64,000 nucleotides of DNA from Sphingobacterium haloxyli (GCF_002980525.1 NZ_PVBQ01000010.1:1-64000), one strand, 5' to 3'; positions 50,128-61,800 are shown, counted from the stretch's first letter. Program-made: numbers and translations. The notes: generated by a model from the sequence alone, not told the origin.

Positions 50128-53103
50128 TTAAAATCTAAATTGTACACCTAATGAAACGGTTTTCAGGTTCGGGAATACCCCGAAGTCGTGACCTTTTTGA
50201 AAAACACTGTTATTATTGAATTCGGGATCAAGGCCTGTGTATTTGGTAAACGTGAGTAAGTTTTGGCCGGACAATGTAACCTGTGCCTCGCTAAAATAGA
50301 TTTTGTCCAGTAGGCTGCTTGGAAGACGGTACGAAATACCGATATATTTTAAGCGGACAAAGCTACCATCTTCCAGCCAGCGGTCGATGTCTCCGCGGGA
50401 GTTCATCGTACTCGCATAATAGGCGCGCGGCACATCGGTATTGGGGTTTTCCGGTGTCCAAGGTTGTATACCGGCACGGTAGTTTGTATTATCGGAGAAC
50501 ATGTCCGTCACACTCTTGGGGCCATTAAATACCATAGCCCCTACGGATCCGAACCAATCCATGCTGAACGAGAATTGCTTATAGGAGGCGTTCATGTTTA
50601 AACCGACCTCATAATCTGCCCAGGCATCGCCCACGATAACCTTATCGGCATTGGTAATCGTGCCGTCACCGTTATGGTCTTTGAAGCGGATATCGCCCGG
50701 CTGCGCATTCGGCTGAATAACGCGACCGTCCGCATTTTTGTAACTGTTGACCTCCTCCATGTTCTGGAATATGCCGTCTGTTTCGAGCACAAACCACATG
50801 CCGAGCGGCTGACCTTTCTCCGTTACGGTATTGCCCGAAAAGGTTCTGTTTTGTCCATACCCCAAATCGATTACCCGGTTTCGCAAGGTGGTGATATTAG
50901 CGGTTACACTATATTGGAAAGGTTTCGTGTTCTCCTGATAGGTGACAGACAATTCTACACCTCGGTTTCCGAGGGTTGCCCCGTTGGTGTACGGATTGCC
51001 GCCGTCATTTCCGGTGGAAATCAATAGCGGATATTGAATCAGCACGTCTTCGGTTTTGGAAATAAAGTATTCTGCGCTAACGTTAAGTCGATTTTTCAAG
51101 AAGGTCGCATCAAAGCCATAGTTTTGCTGCGTTAAGGTCTCCCAGCGAAGATCTTGGTTCGCTAGTTGAACCTGTGTCGCACCCGGCAACGTCACCTGAC
51201 CCGGACCCATCGCGATCGTGGGAAAGGTATTGATAATAGGTATATAATCATACGGACCGATATTGCTGCTGCCCAGGGTTCCGTAGTTCGCCCGCAGTTT
51301 TAGATCGTCGATCCAGGAGACCTGGAAAAAATCTTCTTGACTAAGGCGCCAAGCACCAGATAGGGATGGAAATGTACCGAACTTGTAGTTTTTGCCGAAG
51401 CGAGAAACGCCATCGGTACGGATAATTCCGTTGATTAGGTATTTATCGGCGTAATTGTATTCAAATCGACCAAAATAAGAGATCAAGTCCGTTCTGCGTG
51501 CGAATCCGCCCGTTTGTGGCTCATTTCCTTGATCGAGCACCATATAATAACCACCGGCCGGATTTTCCAACATGTTACGCTTAGTGCCCCACATTTGCGC
51601 ATAGCGATCCCGTTGATAGGATTGCCCTGCGAGGACGTTCAGCCGGTGTTGGTTAAAATCTTTTTCAAAAGAAAGGGTGTTTTCGACCAAGATCGTCGAG
51701 GATTCTGCTCTATTTTCATGATAGCGTGAGGGATCCAGGGGTTGGTTTAATGTCCAACTTCCTGCTTTTCTTAAAAAGGTGTGATGATCCCGGCTGGTTT
51801 CATAACCCAAATTGAACCTGTATTTTAAGGATGGTAAAAATTGTAGCTCCGAAAAGACGTTACCCCGTATGCGGAGGTTCGCGTTGGTCCTATCTTCCAG
51901 ATCTGCAATAGCGACCGGATTTGACCCAAAGGTACGGGCCCGACGTTCATCACCGTAACCATAGCCACCGGGGTTGTCTGGATTGTAAATCGGGATCGTT
52001 GGCAATAGACGGAGCACATCAATATACGGGTTCCCCGACATTTCATCGGTTTTAGCGTTGCTGATGGCTAAATTTTCGCCAATGGTAAAGATGCCTTTTT
52101 TCGTGACGGTGTTTACTCGAAAGTTAAACCGGTTAAAGTCGGTACTGATGACCGCTCCTTTGTTGTCGAAATAACCTCCGGAGATAAAGTACTGTCCATC
52201 ATCGCCTCCACCCGAGAAACTAACGGAATAATCCTGCACTCTCCCAGTACGGAAAGCAGCGTCTTGCCAGTCGGTATCGACAGTAAGGTCTAGATCTTGC
52301 CGGGGAACATTGGCGTTATCGTAAGCCATGTTGTTCAATCTCGCAAATTCTTCGGTCTTCGCTAGGTCGTACCGGGGTGTGGTTTGTAGGGTTGACTTCG
52401 CCGAGACGTCGATTTGCGCGGGTCCTTTCTTACCTTGTTTGGTAGTGATAATGATAACGCCATTTGCAGCACGCGAGCCGTAGATGGCTGCTGCTGACGC
52501 GTCTTTTAAGATTTGGATGGATTCAATGTCGCTCGGATTGAAATCTCGGTTGGCTGTCGTGATTAACCCGTCAACCACATAAAGAGGCGGCGTACCGGAT
52601 AAATTTTTCATGCCCCGAATTTGAATTTGGGCTTCCGCTCCAGGCTGTCCTCCGCCGCGGACCCTGATACCTGTGGCCAGCCCCTGTAGCGATTCGGCAA
52701 CGGTTGTTGCTTGTCTTTTTTGTACGTCTGCTGCTTTTACAACGGACACAGCTCCTGTGAGGTCTTGTTTACGCTGTGTGCCATATCCTACGACGACAAC
52801 TTCATCAAGGTCTGTACTGGACGCCTCCATGACCACATGAAGCGGTTGTGCATTTGCTACAGGAACCTCCTTAGTAATGTATCCAATATGTGAAAAAACC
52901 AAAACGGATGCCTCTTTTTGGTCGGTCGGGATACTAAAATAACCGCTGGAATCGCTCTGTGTAGCGAGTGTGCTGCCTTTCAACACAACAGCGACGCCTT
53001 TCAATGGTCCGTCTTTGTCGCTAACAGATCCGGTTATCTGCGCATGTGCAAAAAAGACATGCGTACATAACATAAAAACAAAAATGATCTTGCTCATATA
53101 CAA
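50128..53103 (-). CDS. SusC/RagA-family TonB-dependent glycan transporter, first pair
   Basis: A 991-residue outer membrane transporter. After a signal peptide (ending FFAHAQ) comes a carboxypeptidase-D-like domain (GSVSDKDGPLKGVAVVLKGS, about 24-100) and a TonB box region (DEVVVVGYGTQRKQDLTGAV). The plug follows (IRVRGGGQPGAEAQIQIRGM, LYVVDGLITTANRDFNPSDI, ASAAAIYGSRAANGVIIITT), then the 22-strand barrel to VSLGVQFRF. It lacks an STN domain, as expected for a system controlled by a hybrid two-component regulator, which lies divergently upstream. Confidence 0.95.
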   Translation of the reverse strand: MYMSKIIFVFMLCTHVFFAHAQITGSVSDKDGPLKGVAVVLKGSTLATQSDSSGYFSIPTDQKEASVLVFSHIGYITKEVPVANAQPLHVVMEASSTDLDEVVVVGYGTQRKQDLTGAVSVVKAADVQKRQATTVAESLQGLATGIRVRGGGQPGAEAQIQIRGMKNLSGTPPLYVVDGLITTANRDFNPSDIESIQILKDASAAAIYGSRAANGVIIITTKQGKKGPAQIDVSAKSTLQTTPRYDLAKTEEFARLNNMAYDNANVPRQDLDLTVDTDWQDAAFRTGRVQDYSVSFSGGGDDGQYFISGGYFDNKGAVISTDFNRFNFRVNTVTKKGIFTIGENLAISNAKTDEMSGNPYIDVLRLLPTIPIYNPDNPGGYGYGDERRARTFGSNPVAIADLEDRTNANLRIRGNVFSELQFLPSLKYRFNLGYETSRDHHTFLRKAGSWTLNQPLDPSRYHENRAESSTILVENTLSFEKDFNQHRLNVLAGQSYQRDRYAQMWGTKRNMLENPAGGYYMVLDQGNEPQTGGFARRTDLISYFGRFEYNYADKYLINGIIRTDGVSRFGKNYKFGTFPSLSGAWRLSQEDFFQVSWIDDLKLRANYGTLGSSNIGPYDYIPIINTFPTIAMGPGQVTLPGATQVQLANQDLRWETLTQQNYGFDATFLKNRLNVSAEYFISKTEDVLIQYPLLISTGNDGGNPYTNGATLGNRGVELSVTYQENTKPFQYSVTANITTLRNRVIDLGYGQNRTFSGNTVTEKGQPLGMWFVLETDGIFQNMEEVNSYKNADGRVIQPNAQPGDIRFKDHNGDGTITNADKVIVGDAWADYEVGLNMNASYKQFSFSMDWFGSVGAMVFNGPKSVTDMFSDNTNYRAGIQPWTPENPNTDVPRAYYASTMNSRGDIDRWLEDGSFVRLKYIGISYRLPSSLLDKIYFSEAQVTLSGQNLLTFTKYTGLDPEFNNNSVFQKGHDFGVFPNLKTVSLGVQFRF

Positions 53104-53251
53104 TAAATTTAAAATTGGTAAGGGCTAAGTACGATATTATCGAAGCACATATTGGTTCAAAATGTATGCAATACGTATCAATTATGCCTATTTTGACGTC
53201 CTATCGGTATTATTTTATTGGTTTTGTATATTTTGCCTTAAAATTTAATCA
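53104..53251. promoter_or_regulatory. Divergent promoter region between susC and the hybrid regulator
   Basis: This 148-base AT-rich spacer must hold both promoters and the site for the regulator. Near matches to the -7 box (TATATTTTG before the regulator gene, TACATTTTG on the opposite strand) have one extra base, so I do not assign exact boxes. Confidence 0.35.
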
Positions 53252-56200
53252 ATGATGATCTGCTACCAGCGAACAATTAAAACCTTATGCTTGATTTATG
53301 TCTTGCTGATCGCTAGTTTTTCTTTATTCGCCCAGTCGTATAACTTCAGGCACTACCAAGTAGAGGACGGATTGGCACATAATACGGTTATATGTAGTTT
53401 GCAGGACCGGTATGGTTTTATGTGGTTTGGGACAAAAAACGGGCTTAACAGATTTGATGGTTATCGTTTTAGTGTATATCGTCATGATCCGGAGCAAGCT
53501 GGCAGTTTGGGGCATAATTTTATACATTCGCTATTAGAAGATGAAAACGGCTTTATTTGGGTGGGTACGCTTAAAGGCCTGTACATTTATGACCCTAGCA
53601 AAGACACCTTTGCATGTTTAACCGAAACGAAAGGCAGCGATATTGCCAGTTTACAGTGCGACCGAGATGGTAACATATGGTTTGTGGCGGGAAATATGTT
53701 GCAGCGGTATAATCCTAAACGGCAAGAGCTAACGGAGTTTGAGCATGGCGAGCATGGCGAAATCACCTCTGTAATTATCACCAAGGACAATGCAGTATGG
53801 GTATCTACCGCGCAGGGGTTCCTCCAGCGACACGATGACAAAACGGGTGGATTTGAAAGTTTTGATGTTTTTGATGGCGCTGCCGCTGCCTTAACAAAAT
53901 GGATAGAAAAGATTGAGGACACGGGCGATGGGCAATTGTTTGTTGCGACAGCAAGCCGAGGTATTAAATTATTCGATCTGAAGACGCACCAAATTACAGA
54001 TATTCCTATAAAAAACACGGATCAATCGCTTCTATTTGCACGAGACTTTTTGAAGACGGATACCGGCGAATATTGGATTGCGACGGAGTCAGGAATTTTC
54101 GTGTATACGATTAATAATCATCGGTATACGCAGTTGCGAAATAGAACGAACGATAACTATTCGCTCTCGGATAATGCGGTTTATACATTAACAAAAGACA
54201 AAGAAGGAGGCATTTGGTGCGGCACCTATTTTGGGGGATTAAGTTATTACCCTCGACCATACACGGCCTTCGATACATTTTATCCAAAATCTGGCGAGAA
54301 CAGCATTCAAGGTGATGCTGTACGGGAGATCGTGAAGGATGAAAACGGCAATTTCTGGATCGGTACAGAGGACGGCGGGCTAAATAAATTTAATCCGCAA
54401 ACGAATGCCTTTGAAAATCTCACGACGGAGAAGAATGGGATTTCGCATTCTAATATTCATGGACTTGCCTTATATAAAGGCAGACTGTGGATTGGGACTT
54501 TTGAACATGGCCTCGATGTATTGGACATCGGTACTAATAAGGTGGTAAAAAAGTATAAGGCCGGACCGGCTGCCAATCAACTGAAAAGTAATTTTACAGA
54601 AAGCCTGATAGCCACAGACCGCAACGGGTTACTTGTTGGTACTGCGGTCGGACTGTATAGGTACAATGAGCATACGGATGATTTTATTCTATTGAATGAT
54701 GTGCCAGGCAATAAACACTATTCGGCTTTGGTTGAAGATAGCGACGGCACGATTTGGGCGGGAACGCTCCGGGATGGTCTTTACTTCTTCAATAGCAAGA
54801 CAAACCAATCGGGCAGTTATTTATTTGATGTACAAGACACTAGCAGTCTGAGTAGTAATGAAATCAACGGACTGTTTATCGATAGTGATCGCAATCTTTG
54901 GGTCACGACGGAAAATGGCTTATGTGTGATGCCCCGTGGGTCAAAAACTTTTAAGCGTTATACAACAAAGAATAATTTCCCGACAAATACCTTTTATAAG
55001 ATACTGGAAGATAGTCGAAAAAATTTATGGATCAGCACCGCTCAGGGACTGGTCGTATTCCATCCGAAAACCGGTAAAATTCTTACTTATAGCAAGTCCA
55101 ATGGCTTACTTAGTAATCAGTTTAACTATGGTTCTGCTTTTAAGGACGACGATGGGAAAATGTATTTTGGGAGTTTGAAGGGGATGATTAGCTTCTACCC
55201 AGCTTCTTTCCAAAAAAACCGCGCTATATCTAAAGTTTATTTTACCGGGTTTCAAATAAACAACAAAGAAGTGGATATCGGCGTGGATGGTTCGCCATTG
55301 AGTAGTCCGATCAGTTTCACGAAAACCATTCGATTAAACCATAACCAAGCGAACTTTAGTATTGATTTTGCAGCATTAGGATTTACGGCGCCCGATATGA
55401 TTCAGTATTCGTTTATTATGGAAGGTATCGATGACCATTGGACGCATCTCAAAACGAATAGAAAAGTTTATTTTACGGATCTTTCTCCTGGCAGGTATAT
55501 TTTTAAAGTTAAAGCATTTAACAGCGGAGTTGTGGAACATGATTCTGTTACGCAGTTGGAGATCATCATATCTCCACCGTTGTGGGCGAGTACCTCCGCG
55601 CTGCTCGTGTATGCACTCCTTGTTGTGGGCGTAGGTTTAGTTATCATACGGAACTACCATAAAAGAGTACTGCATAAGCATAAGGCGAAGATGGAGCGTT
55701 GGGAGACCCAAAAAGAAAAGGAGCTATATCGCGCGAAGATCAATTTTTTTACACAAGTAACGCATGAGATCAGAACGCCGTTGACATTGATCCACGGGCC
55801 GCTGGAAGATTTGCTCCATACTTGTGAAGATACATCGCCCCTCAGGGGGAACCTGATGATCATGAAAAAGAACACAGACCGACTTTTGGAACTTTCCCGC
55901 CAATTAATGGATTTTAGAAAAGCAGAGCAGAAGGGTTTTAATCTTAGTTTTGTCCAATTGGATGTTCATGCACTCATTAAAGAAATATGCACCCGTTTTC
56001 AACCAGCGGTTGACGACAGGTCAATAATAATGGACGTGGAGTTGGGGCAAGGGTCTTTATTGGTGTACGCGGATGCGGAAGCGTTGACCAAGATAGTGAG
56101 CAACTTGGTGGATAATGCCTTGAAATATGCCTTATCCAAGGTCAGTATCCGAACTTCGGTAGACGATGAGCAGTTTAAGATTGTCGTGACGAACGACGGT

Positions 56201-57247
56201 GATCCGATACCGTATAGATACCGCGAGAAAATATTTGAACCTTTTTTCCGTTTAGACAGTGTTAAAACAAAATCGGGATCGGGAATAGGCCTCTCTTTGG
56301 CAAAATCGTTGACCGAATTGCATAAGGGATCGTTGACTTGGAAAATGGATGCCGCTGGCCAGACTTGTTTTGAGCTTTCATTGCCCAAGTACCAGGAGCA
56401 TCGTTATACGCTTGATCGTCACACCTTATCAGCGGAGGAGTTGGTGGTTTCGGAAATCGATCTTGGTCTAACCGAGCACGATCTCCCTGTAATTTTAATT
56501 GTTGAAGACGATGCCGAAGTACGAAACTTCACCAGCAATATCCTAAAAAGGGATTTTATTGTTTATACGGCCGACAATGGACAAGCTGCTTTGGATCTGC
56601 TGGAACAAGTCAGTGTGCAGTTGATCGTCAGCGATGTGATGATGGCAGGGATGGACGGGTTTGAATTGTGTAAATCGGTCAAGATGAACGTTGATCATGC
56701 GCATATTCCGGTGGTGCTTTTAACGGCGAAAAATAGTTTGCAGGCGAAGATTGAAGGTTTAGAAGTTGGTGCTGACGCCTATATTGAAAAACCGTATTCG
56801 CCCAATCACTTGTTAACGCAGATTGTTAATCTTCTTACGGTAAGAGATAAAATTAAAAATCATTACGCGCAGTCTCCACTGGCACATATTAAAAGTATGG
56901 CGTACAATAAAGCGGATGAGGCTTTCTTAGAAAAAATAAATGATACCATTGTCAAGAATATGGACAACACGACGCTAGATGTCGACTTTTTAGCGGATGT
57001 GATGAACATGAGCAGATCGACGCTTTACCGGAAAACAAAAGCTATTTCCAACCTGTCGCCACATGAACTCATTAACATCACGCGATTAAAACACGCTGCT
57101 TCACTGCTAGCGGAGGGCCATTTTAAAATTCTCAAAATTGCATCCATAACGGGCTTTAGCTCGTCGGCGCAATTTGCCAGGAGCTTTGCAAAGCAGTTTG
57201 GGATGGCACCTTCTGAATATGTGGCTTCGTTGAAAAATAAGCGTTGA
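53252..57247 (+). CDS. Hybrid two-component system sensor/regulator (SusR/HTCS type)
   Basis: A 1331-residue one-protein two-component system. A signal peptide (to about 27) leads to two periplasmic propellers of Reg_prop repeats (GFMWFGTKNGLNRFDGYRFS, GFIWVGTLKGLYIYDPSK) to about 680. A Y_Y_Y domain (MIQYSFIMEGIDDHWTHLKT, about 700-780) and one membrane helix (ALLVYALLVVGVGLVIIRNY) follow. Next are the histidine kinase with His838 in THEIRTPLTLI, the ATPase domain (NLVDNALKYA; GSGIGLSLAKSL) and a receiver with Asp1128 in IVSDVMMAGMDGFE. The AraC-type DNA-binding domain (MNMSRSTLYRKTKAISNLSP; ASITGFSSSAQFARSFAKQF) ends the protein. It senses oligosaccharide in the periplasm and should activate the divergent SusCD operon. 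Confidence 0.96.
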   Translation: MMICYQRTIKTLCLIYVLLIASFSLFAQSYNFRHYQVEDGLAHNTVICSLQDRYGFMWFGTKNGLNRFDGYRFSVYRHDPEQAGSLGHNFIHSLLEDENGFIWVGTLKGLYIYDPSKDTFACLTETKGSDIASLQCDRDGNIWFVAGNMLQRYNPKRQELTEFEHGEHGEITSVIITKDNAVWVSTAQGFLQRHDDKTGGFESFDVFDGAAAALTKWIEKIEDTGDGQLFVATASRGIKLFDLKTHQITDIPIKNTDQSLLFARDFLKTDTGEYWIATESGIFVYTINNHRYTQLRNRTNDNYSLSDNAVYTLTKDKEGGIWCGTYFGGLSYYPRPYTAFDTFYPKSGENSIQGDAVREIVKDENGNFWIGTEDGGLNKFNPQTNAFENLTTEKNGISHSNIHGLALYKGRLWIGTFEHGLDVLDIGTNKVVKKYKAGPAANQLKSNFTESLIATDRNGLLVGTAVGLYRYNEHTDDFILLNDVPGNKHYSALVEDSDGTIWAGTLRDGLYFFNSKTNQSGSYLFDVQDTSSLSSNEINGLFIDSDRNLWVTTENGLCVMPRGSKTFKRYTTKNNFPTNTFYKILEDSRKNLWISTAQGLVVFHPKTGKILTYSKSNGLLSNQFNYGSAFKDDDGKMYFGSLKGMISFYPASFQKNRAISKVYFTGFQINNKEVDIGVDGSPLSSPISFTKTIRLNHNQANFSIDFAALGFTAPDMIQYSFIMEGIDDHWTHLKTNRKVYFTDLSPGRYIFKVKAFNSGVVEHDSVTQLEIIISPPLWASTSALLVYALLVVGVGLVIIRNYHKRVLHKHKAKMERWETQKEKELYRAKINFFTQVTHEIRTPLTLIHGPLEDLLHTCEDTSPLRGNLMIMKKNTDRLLELSRQLMDFRKAEQKGFNLSFVQLDVHALIKEICTRFQPAVDDRSIIMDVELGQGSLLVYADAEALTKIVSNLVDNALKYALSKVSIRTSVDDEQFKIVVTNDGDPIPYRYREKIFEPFFRLDSVKTKSGSGIGLSLAKSLTELHKGSLTWKMDAAGQTCFELSLPKYQEHRYTLDRHTLSAEELVVSEIDLGLTEHDLPVILIVEDDAEVRNFTSNILKRDFIVYTADNGQAALDLLEQVSVQLIVSDVMMAGMDGFELCKSVKMNVDHAHIPVVLLTAKNSLQAKIEGLEVGADAYIEKPYSPNHLLTQIVNLLTVRDKIKNHYAQSPLAHIKSMAYNKADEAFLEKINDTIVKNMDNTTLDVDFLADVMNMSRSTLYRKTKAISNLSPHELINITRLKHAASLLAEGHFKILKIASITGFSSSAQFARSFAKQFGMAPSEYVASLKNKR

Positions 57248-57254
57248 GAAACAA

Positions 57255-57288
57255 TGAAGCCAGCACAATCGAATATGCACTGGCTTCA
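57255..57288. terminator. Hairpin between convergent genes
   Basis: TGAAGCCAG (57255-57263) pairs with CTGGCTTCA (57280-57288). It lies just after the hybrid regulator stop and 12 bases before the end of the second susD gene. The flanks are only modestly T-rich, so it is a weak bidirectional terminator. Confidence 0.6.
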
Positions 57289-57299
57289 AAAAGCAAGAT

Positions 57300-58868
57300 C
57301 TACCAACCCTCGTTTTGTGGGATTTTGGCATTACTCAGATCTTGCGGTGGGATTGGCCACACGTGATGTATGCTTGGATTGAACTCGCGTGCCGGCCAGA
57401 CCTCGATGATCTCGTACGCCGACTCCGGATCATTTCTATTGCTATGTTGCCTACCCGTTGCAGGTTTCGCATAGGCGGCTGCGGCATCGCCCCAGCGGAC
57501 CAGATCCGAATGTCTATCGGTATACTCTCCCGCAAACTCGGAGCGGCGTTCCTTTTTCAGGTTTTCCATAGTAGCTCCAGTTATTGGCTGTAGCCCCGCT
57601 CTGTTGCGCACCCTGTTGATTTCTGCGTCGCCATTCATGCCTTGCTGGATCAGTCCTTCCGCCTTCATGAGCAAAATATCGGCGTAGCGCACCAGCGGAA
57701 TATTCAGGTCCGAAGTCGGATAGTCTCCATTCGGGTTTAGATGCTCGCTGGCAGGAAACCGGAACGGATGCATGTATTTATTGAACTGAAACCCGGTCTG
57801 CGAGTTGGCCGAATAGTATTTCCGTTCCTGCCCGAATAGGGTATATGTGTCCCCAAATTCCAGAATCGTCGCCGAGCGGCGGTAATCCCCGTCTTCAAAA
57901 GCGTTGTATAACTCTACTGTGGGGTGAAAATACCCCCACCCATTATATAGGCCATAGCCGGTATTCTCAAACATTACTGCCGGCAATATGGAGCCGCGTG
58001 TCCTGTTCGACACGACGGAAAAGATATACTCGGAGGAATAGTTGTTTTCAATGTAGAAAACGCTTTCAAAATCTACTTCTGGCTTATCAGTATCGATCAA
58101 GGCGCGGCCGGAACCAGAATTGGTTACCATATCGCAATATTTAACCACTTCTGCCCATTTGCTTTCATCATAACGCGCCCACTGCAGGTTGGTTTTGGCC
58201 AGATAAGCGTATGCCGCGTCCTTATTCGCCCGTCCTAAATCCGTTTCGCTATACGTGGTGAGCAAGGGCAGCAAATCGGCAGCCTGTAATAAATCTGCCT
58301 GGATCTGCGCTAGATTTTCCTGCACGTGTGCCGGCCTGTCAAAGAACAACTCGTCCATGTTTTCTTCCGTAACGATCGGGATACCGGCCCGCTGGTCGCC
58401 GTAGTATTGGGCCAGATAGAAGTAGGCATAACCGCGCATAAAGTGGGCCTCCCCGAGCACACGATTCTTGATTTCTTCGCCAATCTCCATGGACGGCACC
58501 TTGGTCAGGATCGCATTGGCGCGCTGGATGATCTGATAGAATTTTTTGTACATGCTATTGATACGGCTTTCACTTCCGGTAGCGGTAAAATTCCGAACGG
58601 CGGCTGATCCGGCGTCTGTACGCCCGGTCACCATATCGTCTGAGGCATTTACAAACCAGAACAGACCGCGTCCGAACATATTGTCGTCGCTGAAGTGTCC
58701 ATAAAGACCATTGGCGGCATAAATAGCATCCGTTTCGCTTTTCCAATAGTTGGCGTCTGTCGTCGAACCTTCCGGTGTCAGGTCGGTGAATGATTTGTTG
58801 CACGACTGGGTGCTTATTCCCAGACCGATGATGGCAAGTGCGATATATGTATTGAATTTCAAATTCAT
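57300..58868 (-). CDS. SusD/RagB-family nutrient-binding lipoprotein, second pair
   Basis: A 522-residue lipoprotein (ISTQSCNKSFTDLTPEGSTT). The family order is clear: ANYWKSETDAIYAANGLYGH, RANAILTKVPSMEI, VLGEAHFMRGYAYFYLAQYY and AYAYLAKTNLQWARYDESKW. Then come VRYADILLMKAEGLIQQG, EINRVRNRAGLQPIT and RRSEFAGEYTDRHSDLVRWG, ending IHHVWPIPPQDL. It partners the SusC encoded 18 bases upstream. No hydrolase follows, because the gene converges with the hybrid regulator. Confidence 0.94.
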   Translation of the reverse strand: MNLKFNTYIALAIIGLGISTQSCNKSFTDLTPEGSTTDANYWKSETDAIYAANGLYGHFSDDNMFGRGLFWFVNASDDMVTGRTDAGSAAVRNFTATGSESRINSMYKKFYQIIQRANAILTKVPSMEIGEEIKNRVLGEAHFMRGYAYFYLAQYYGDQRAGIPIVTEENMDELFFDRPAHVQENLAQIQADLLQAADLLPLLTTYSETDLGRANKDAAYAYLAKTNLQWARYDESKWAEVVKYCDMVTNSGSGRALIDTDKPEVDFESVFYIENNYSSEYIFSVVSNRTRGSILPAVMFENTGYGLYNGWGYFHPTVELYNAFEDGDYRRSATILEFGDTYTLFGQERKYYSANSQTGFQFNKYMHPFRFPASEHLNPNGDYPTSDLNIPLVRYADILLMKAEGLIQQGMNGDAEINRVRNRAGLQPITGATMENLKKERRSEFAGEYTDRHSDLVRWGDAAAAYAKPATGRQHSNRNDPESAYEIIEVWPAREFNPSIHHVWPIPPQDLSNAKIPQNEGW

Positions 58869-58886
58869 CTTGCTTTTGTTGAAATA

Positions 58887-61800
58887 TTAGAAATTAACGT
58901 TAAGTCCTACGGTAAAAGTTTTAGCTAAGGGGTACCTGCCCACATCCAGGCCAATATCGCCTACTTCAGGGTCAATGCCGGAGTAGGAGGTAAACGTAAA
59001 GGGATTCTCTGCCGAGAAATATACCCTAGACTGTAAATTACCCAACAATGGCGGAATCCGGTACCCTACGGTGATGTTTTTAATCCGGAAATAATCGCCG
59101 TTCTCTAGATACCAGTCGGACACCGTACCGAAGTTGCCGTTAAGATCGTTTCGTGTTAACCGTGGTATATCGGTATCGGTGTTTTCGGGCGTCCAGGCAT
59201 CGAGTACCCGGCTGTCTAGGTTATAGCCCTGCAAACCTGTGTTGAAGGCTGTATATTTATATCCGTTAAAAATTTTTGTGCCGGATACGCCGTAAGTAAG
59301 TATGCTTAGATCGAAGTTCTTATACGCCACATTCGCGGAAAATCCGTATGTGAATTTGGGGATAGCGCTGCCCATGTAGGTCCGGTCGGCGTCACTGATC
59401 ACGCCATCACCGTTCGTATCGACAAACTTCAGGTCGCCTCCCTTTGCACGAGACTGCAACCGCTCGCCTGACGCGTTTGTATATGCTTCGGCTTCGGCAT
59501 CTGATCCGAAGAGACCCGCTGTAGGAATCATGTAGTAGGAATAAAGCGGTTGGCCGGCTGTAGAGCGGTATGGTAGGAGCACACCCCGCACGTGGGAAGA
59601 ATGTGCAATAAAATCATTGTAATAACCGTCTAGATGCAAGAGTTCATTTTTGTTAAAGCCGATATTCGCGTTAAACCCGATCTGCCAGTCTCCAAACTGA
59701 TCGTTGTAGCGGGCGCCGACCTCGAAGCCTTCGTTGCGCACGTCTCCAACGTTCGCCGTCGGTCCTCGCTCAAGCCCGATATGCGGATTAGCGTCGTTTT
59801 CTAGAATCATGCCGATGGTCGTTTTTCGATAATAATCAGCCGCGATGCTGAGTTTATTGAACACCATCAGGTCGAGCCCCACATCAAACGACTCGGAACG
59901 TTCCCAGATGATGTCGGGATTGAATTGTTTTGTTCTGGCGTAATGCCGGACCAAGGTATTATCGGAACCTAGGGGTGTAGATACACCCGTAGTTAAGGGT
60001 ATATTGTAGGCATATTTTTGTACCGAACGAATATTGCCAATCTGGCCCCAGGAAGCACGAAGTTTTAGGTCGTTTATAATGGAGCTGTCGAAAAACGGCT
60101 CGGAAGATATTTTCCAAGCGGCAGAAACCGATGGAAATACATCCGAACGGTTTTTTTCTGATAGGCGCGAGCTGCGATCATGGCGGATACTTGCCCCAAC
60201 ATAATACCGATTGGCATAGTTATAGTTAAGCCGGGCTATGGCCGAGGTCAAGGCATCTTCCCAAACGTCGCTGGTAGGTAACTCCGGAATTTCAGCCGCA
60301 TTGCCGATATACTGGTTCCAGCCTTCTTCGCGTTCAAAACCTCTGGCCTGTATATAAAACTGCTCGTAACGCGCCTTCTGCGCAGAGTAAACTGCGACTG
60401 CATCGAGGTTATGGCTGCCAAAGTTACGGGTATAGTTTAATTGCTGATCCCATATCCAACGGTTTTCACGCTGATCCTCATGCGTGAGGTAGTTGTTTCC
60501 ATTGGCACGGCCGATTTCCGGAATTTTAGGATCAAAGCGTTTATAAGAGTATCGGCGCAAGTTCAGGCCAAAGTTGGACTTGAACGTCAGACCTTCTAGA
60601 ATGTTTACGGATGCGAAAGCGTTACCGTTAACGTCGATGGTGGGATTGTTGACACTGGGGCGCAACAGCAGTGCGACAGGATTATAGGTATCACCATAGG
60701 CACTCGAAAATCCGGAAAGGTCGAATGGAACGGTCCCGTGGAACATGCCATGTTCATCATAAACCGGGGCTGCAGGGTTCATGTAGATGGCGTTGATAAT
60801 CGATCCACTGTAACTGCTTTCGGTGTTTGTTCCAAGCGCCGCGGTATGGTTCAGATAAAAGTTCTGCCCTACGGTGACGCGGTCTGCGAGATTAAATTCG
60901 GATTTCAATCGGTAAGCAAAACGCTTATAACCTGTATTCAGCAATAACCCTTCTTTATCATGGTAACCAAAGGAAGAGCTATAGCTCGACTTTTCGCCAC
61001 CGCCCGAGAGCTGTACATTCGCATTCAAGATATCGCCGGTTTGGAAAATCTCATCCATCCAGTTCGTTCGCGTTACCTGTCCCCATGGATTCTGTTCCGG
61101 ATCGTGTGCCGGCAAGAGGTTCAGCCCGTCATTGGCATAAGCCGTATTGTACGTTTGGGCGTACTGTTCGGCCGTGAGTGCAGAAGGCAAGTTGCTGGCT
61201 GTCTGCCAACCGCGGTAAATATCGGCAGCTAGCTTAGGCGCTCCCGCTTTCCCCTTTTTGGTGGTGATAACGATTACACCGGACGAAGCCTGGGCTCCAT
61301 ATATTGCTGCTGCAGCGGCGTCTTTTAAAATATCCATCGACTCGATATCATTGGGATTGATCGGCCCGCCGTAGTAGGGCATACCGTCCACGACATACAG
61401 GGGTTCGTTATCTTGTAAGGAGTTCATACCGCGGATCAATACCTTGGGGTTCTGGGATGGGTCTCCTCCGGCTGACATCACCGTTACACCAGCCACGTTA
61501 CCTTGCATCATATCGCCTAAGTTGGTCACGGGGCGGTTGACTTGTGTGCCTACATTGGGCAACGAACTGACGGCTGTGGTCAGGTCGCCACGGCGTTGCT
61601 GCCCATAACCCACTACCACTATTTCATTTAATTCGGAAGACTCTTCGCTCAAACGAATCAGCATCGAGTTGCTTTCTCCTTCTTTTACCTGCTTAGCTGT
61701 CGTCTCATAAGGTTCGTAGCCAAGCATGCTAACTTTAATACGGTATTTCCCATCCGTATGCATGCCACCTAGCGTAAACATACCTTTCGCATCGGTAGAA

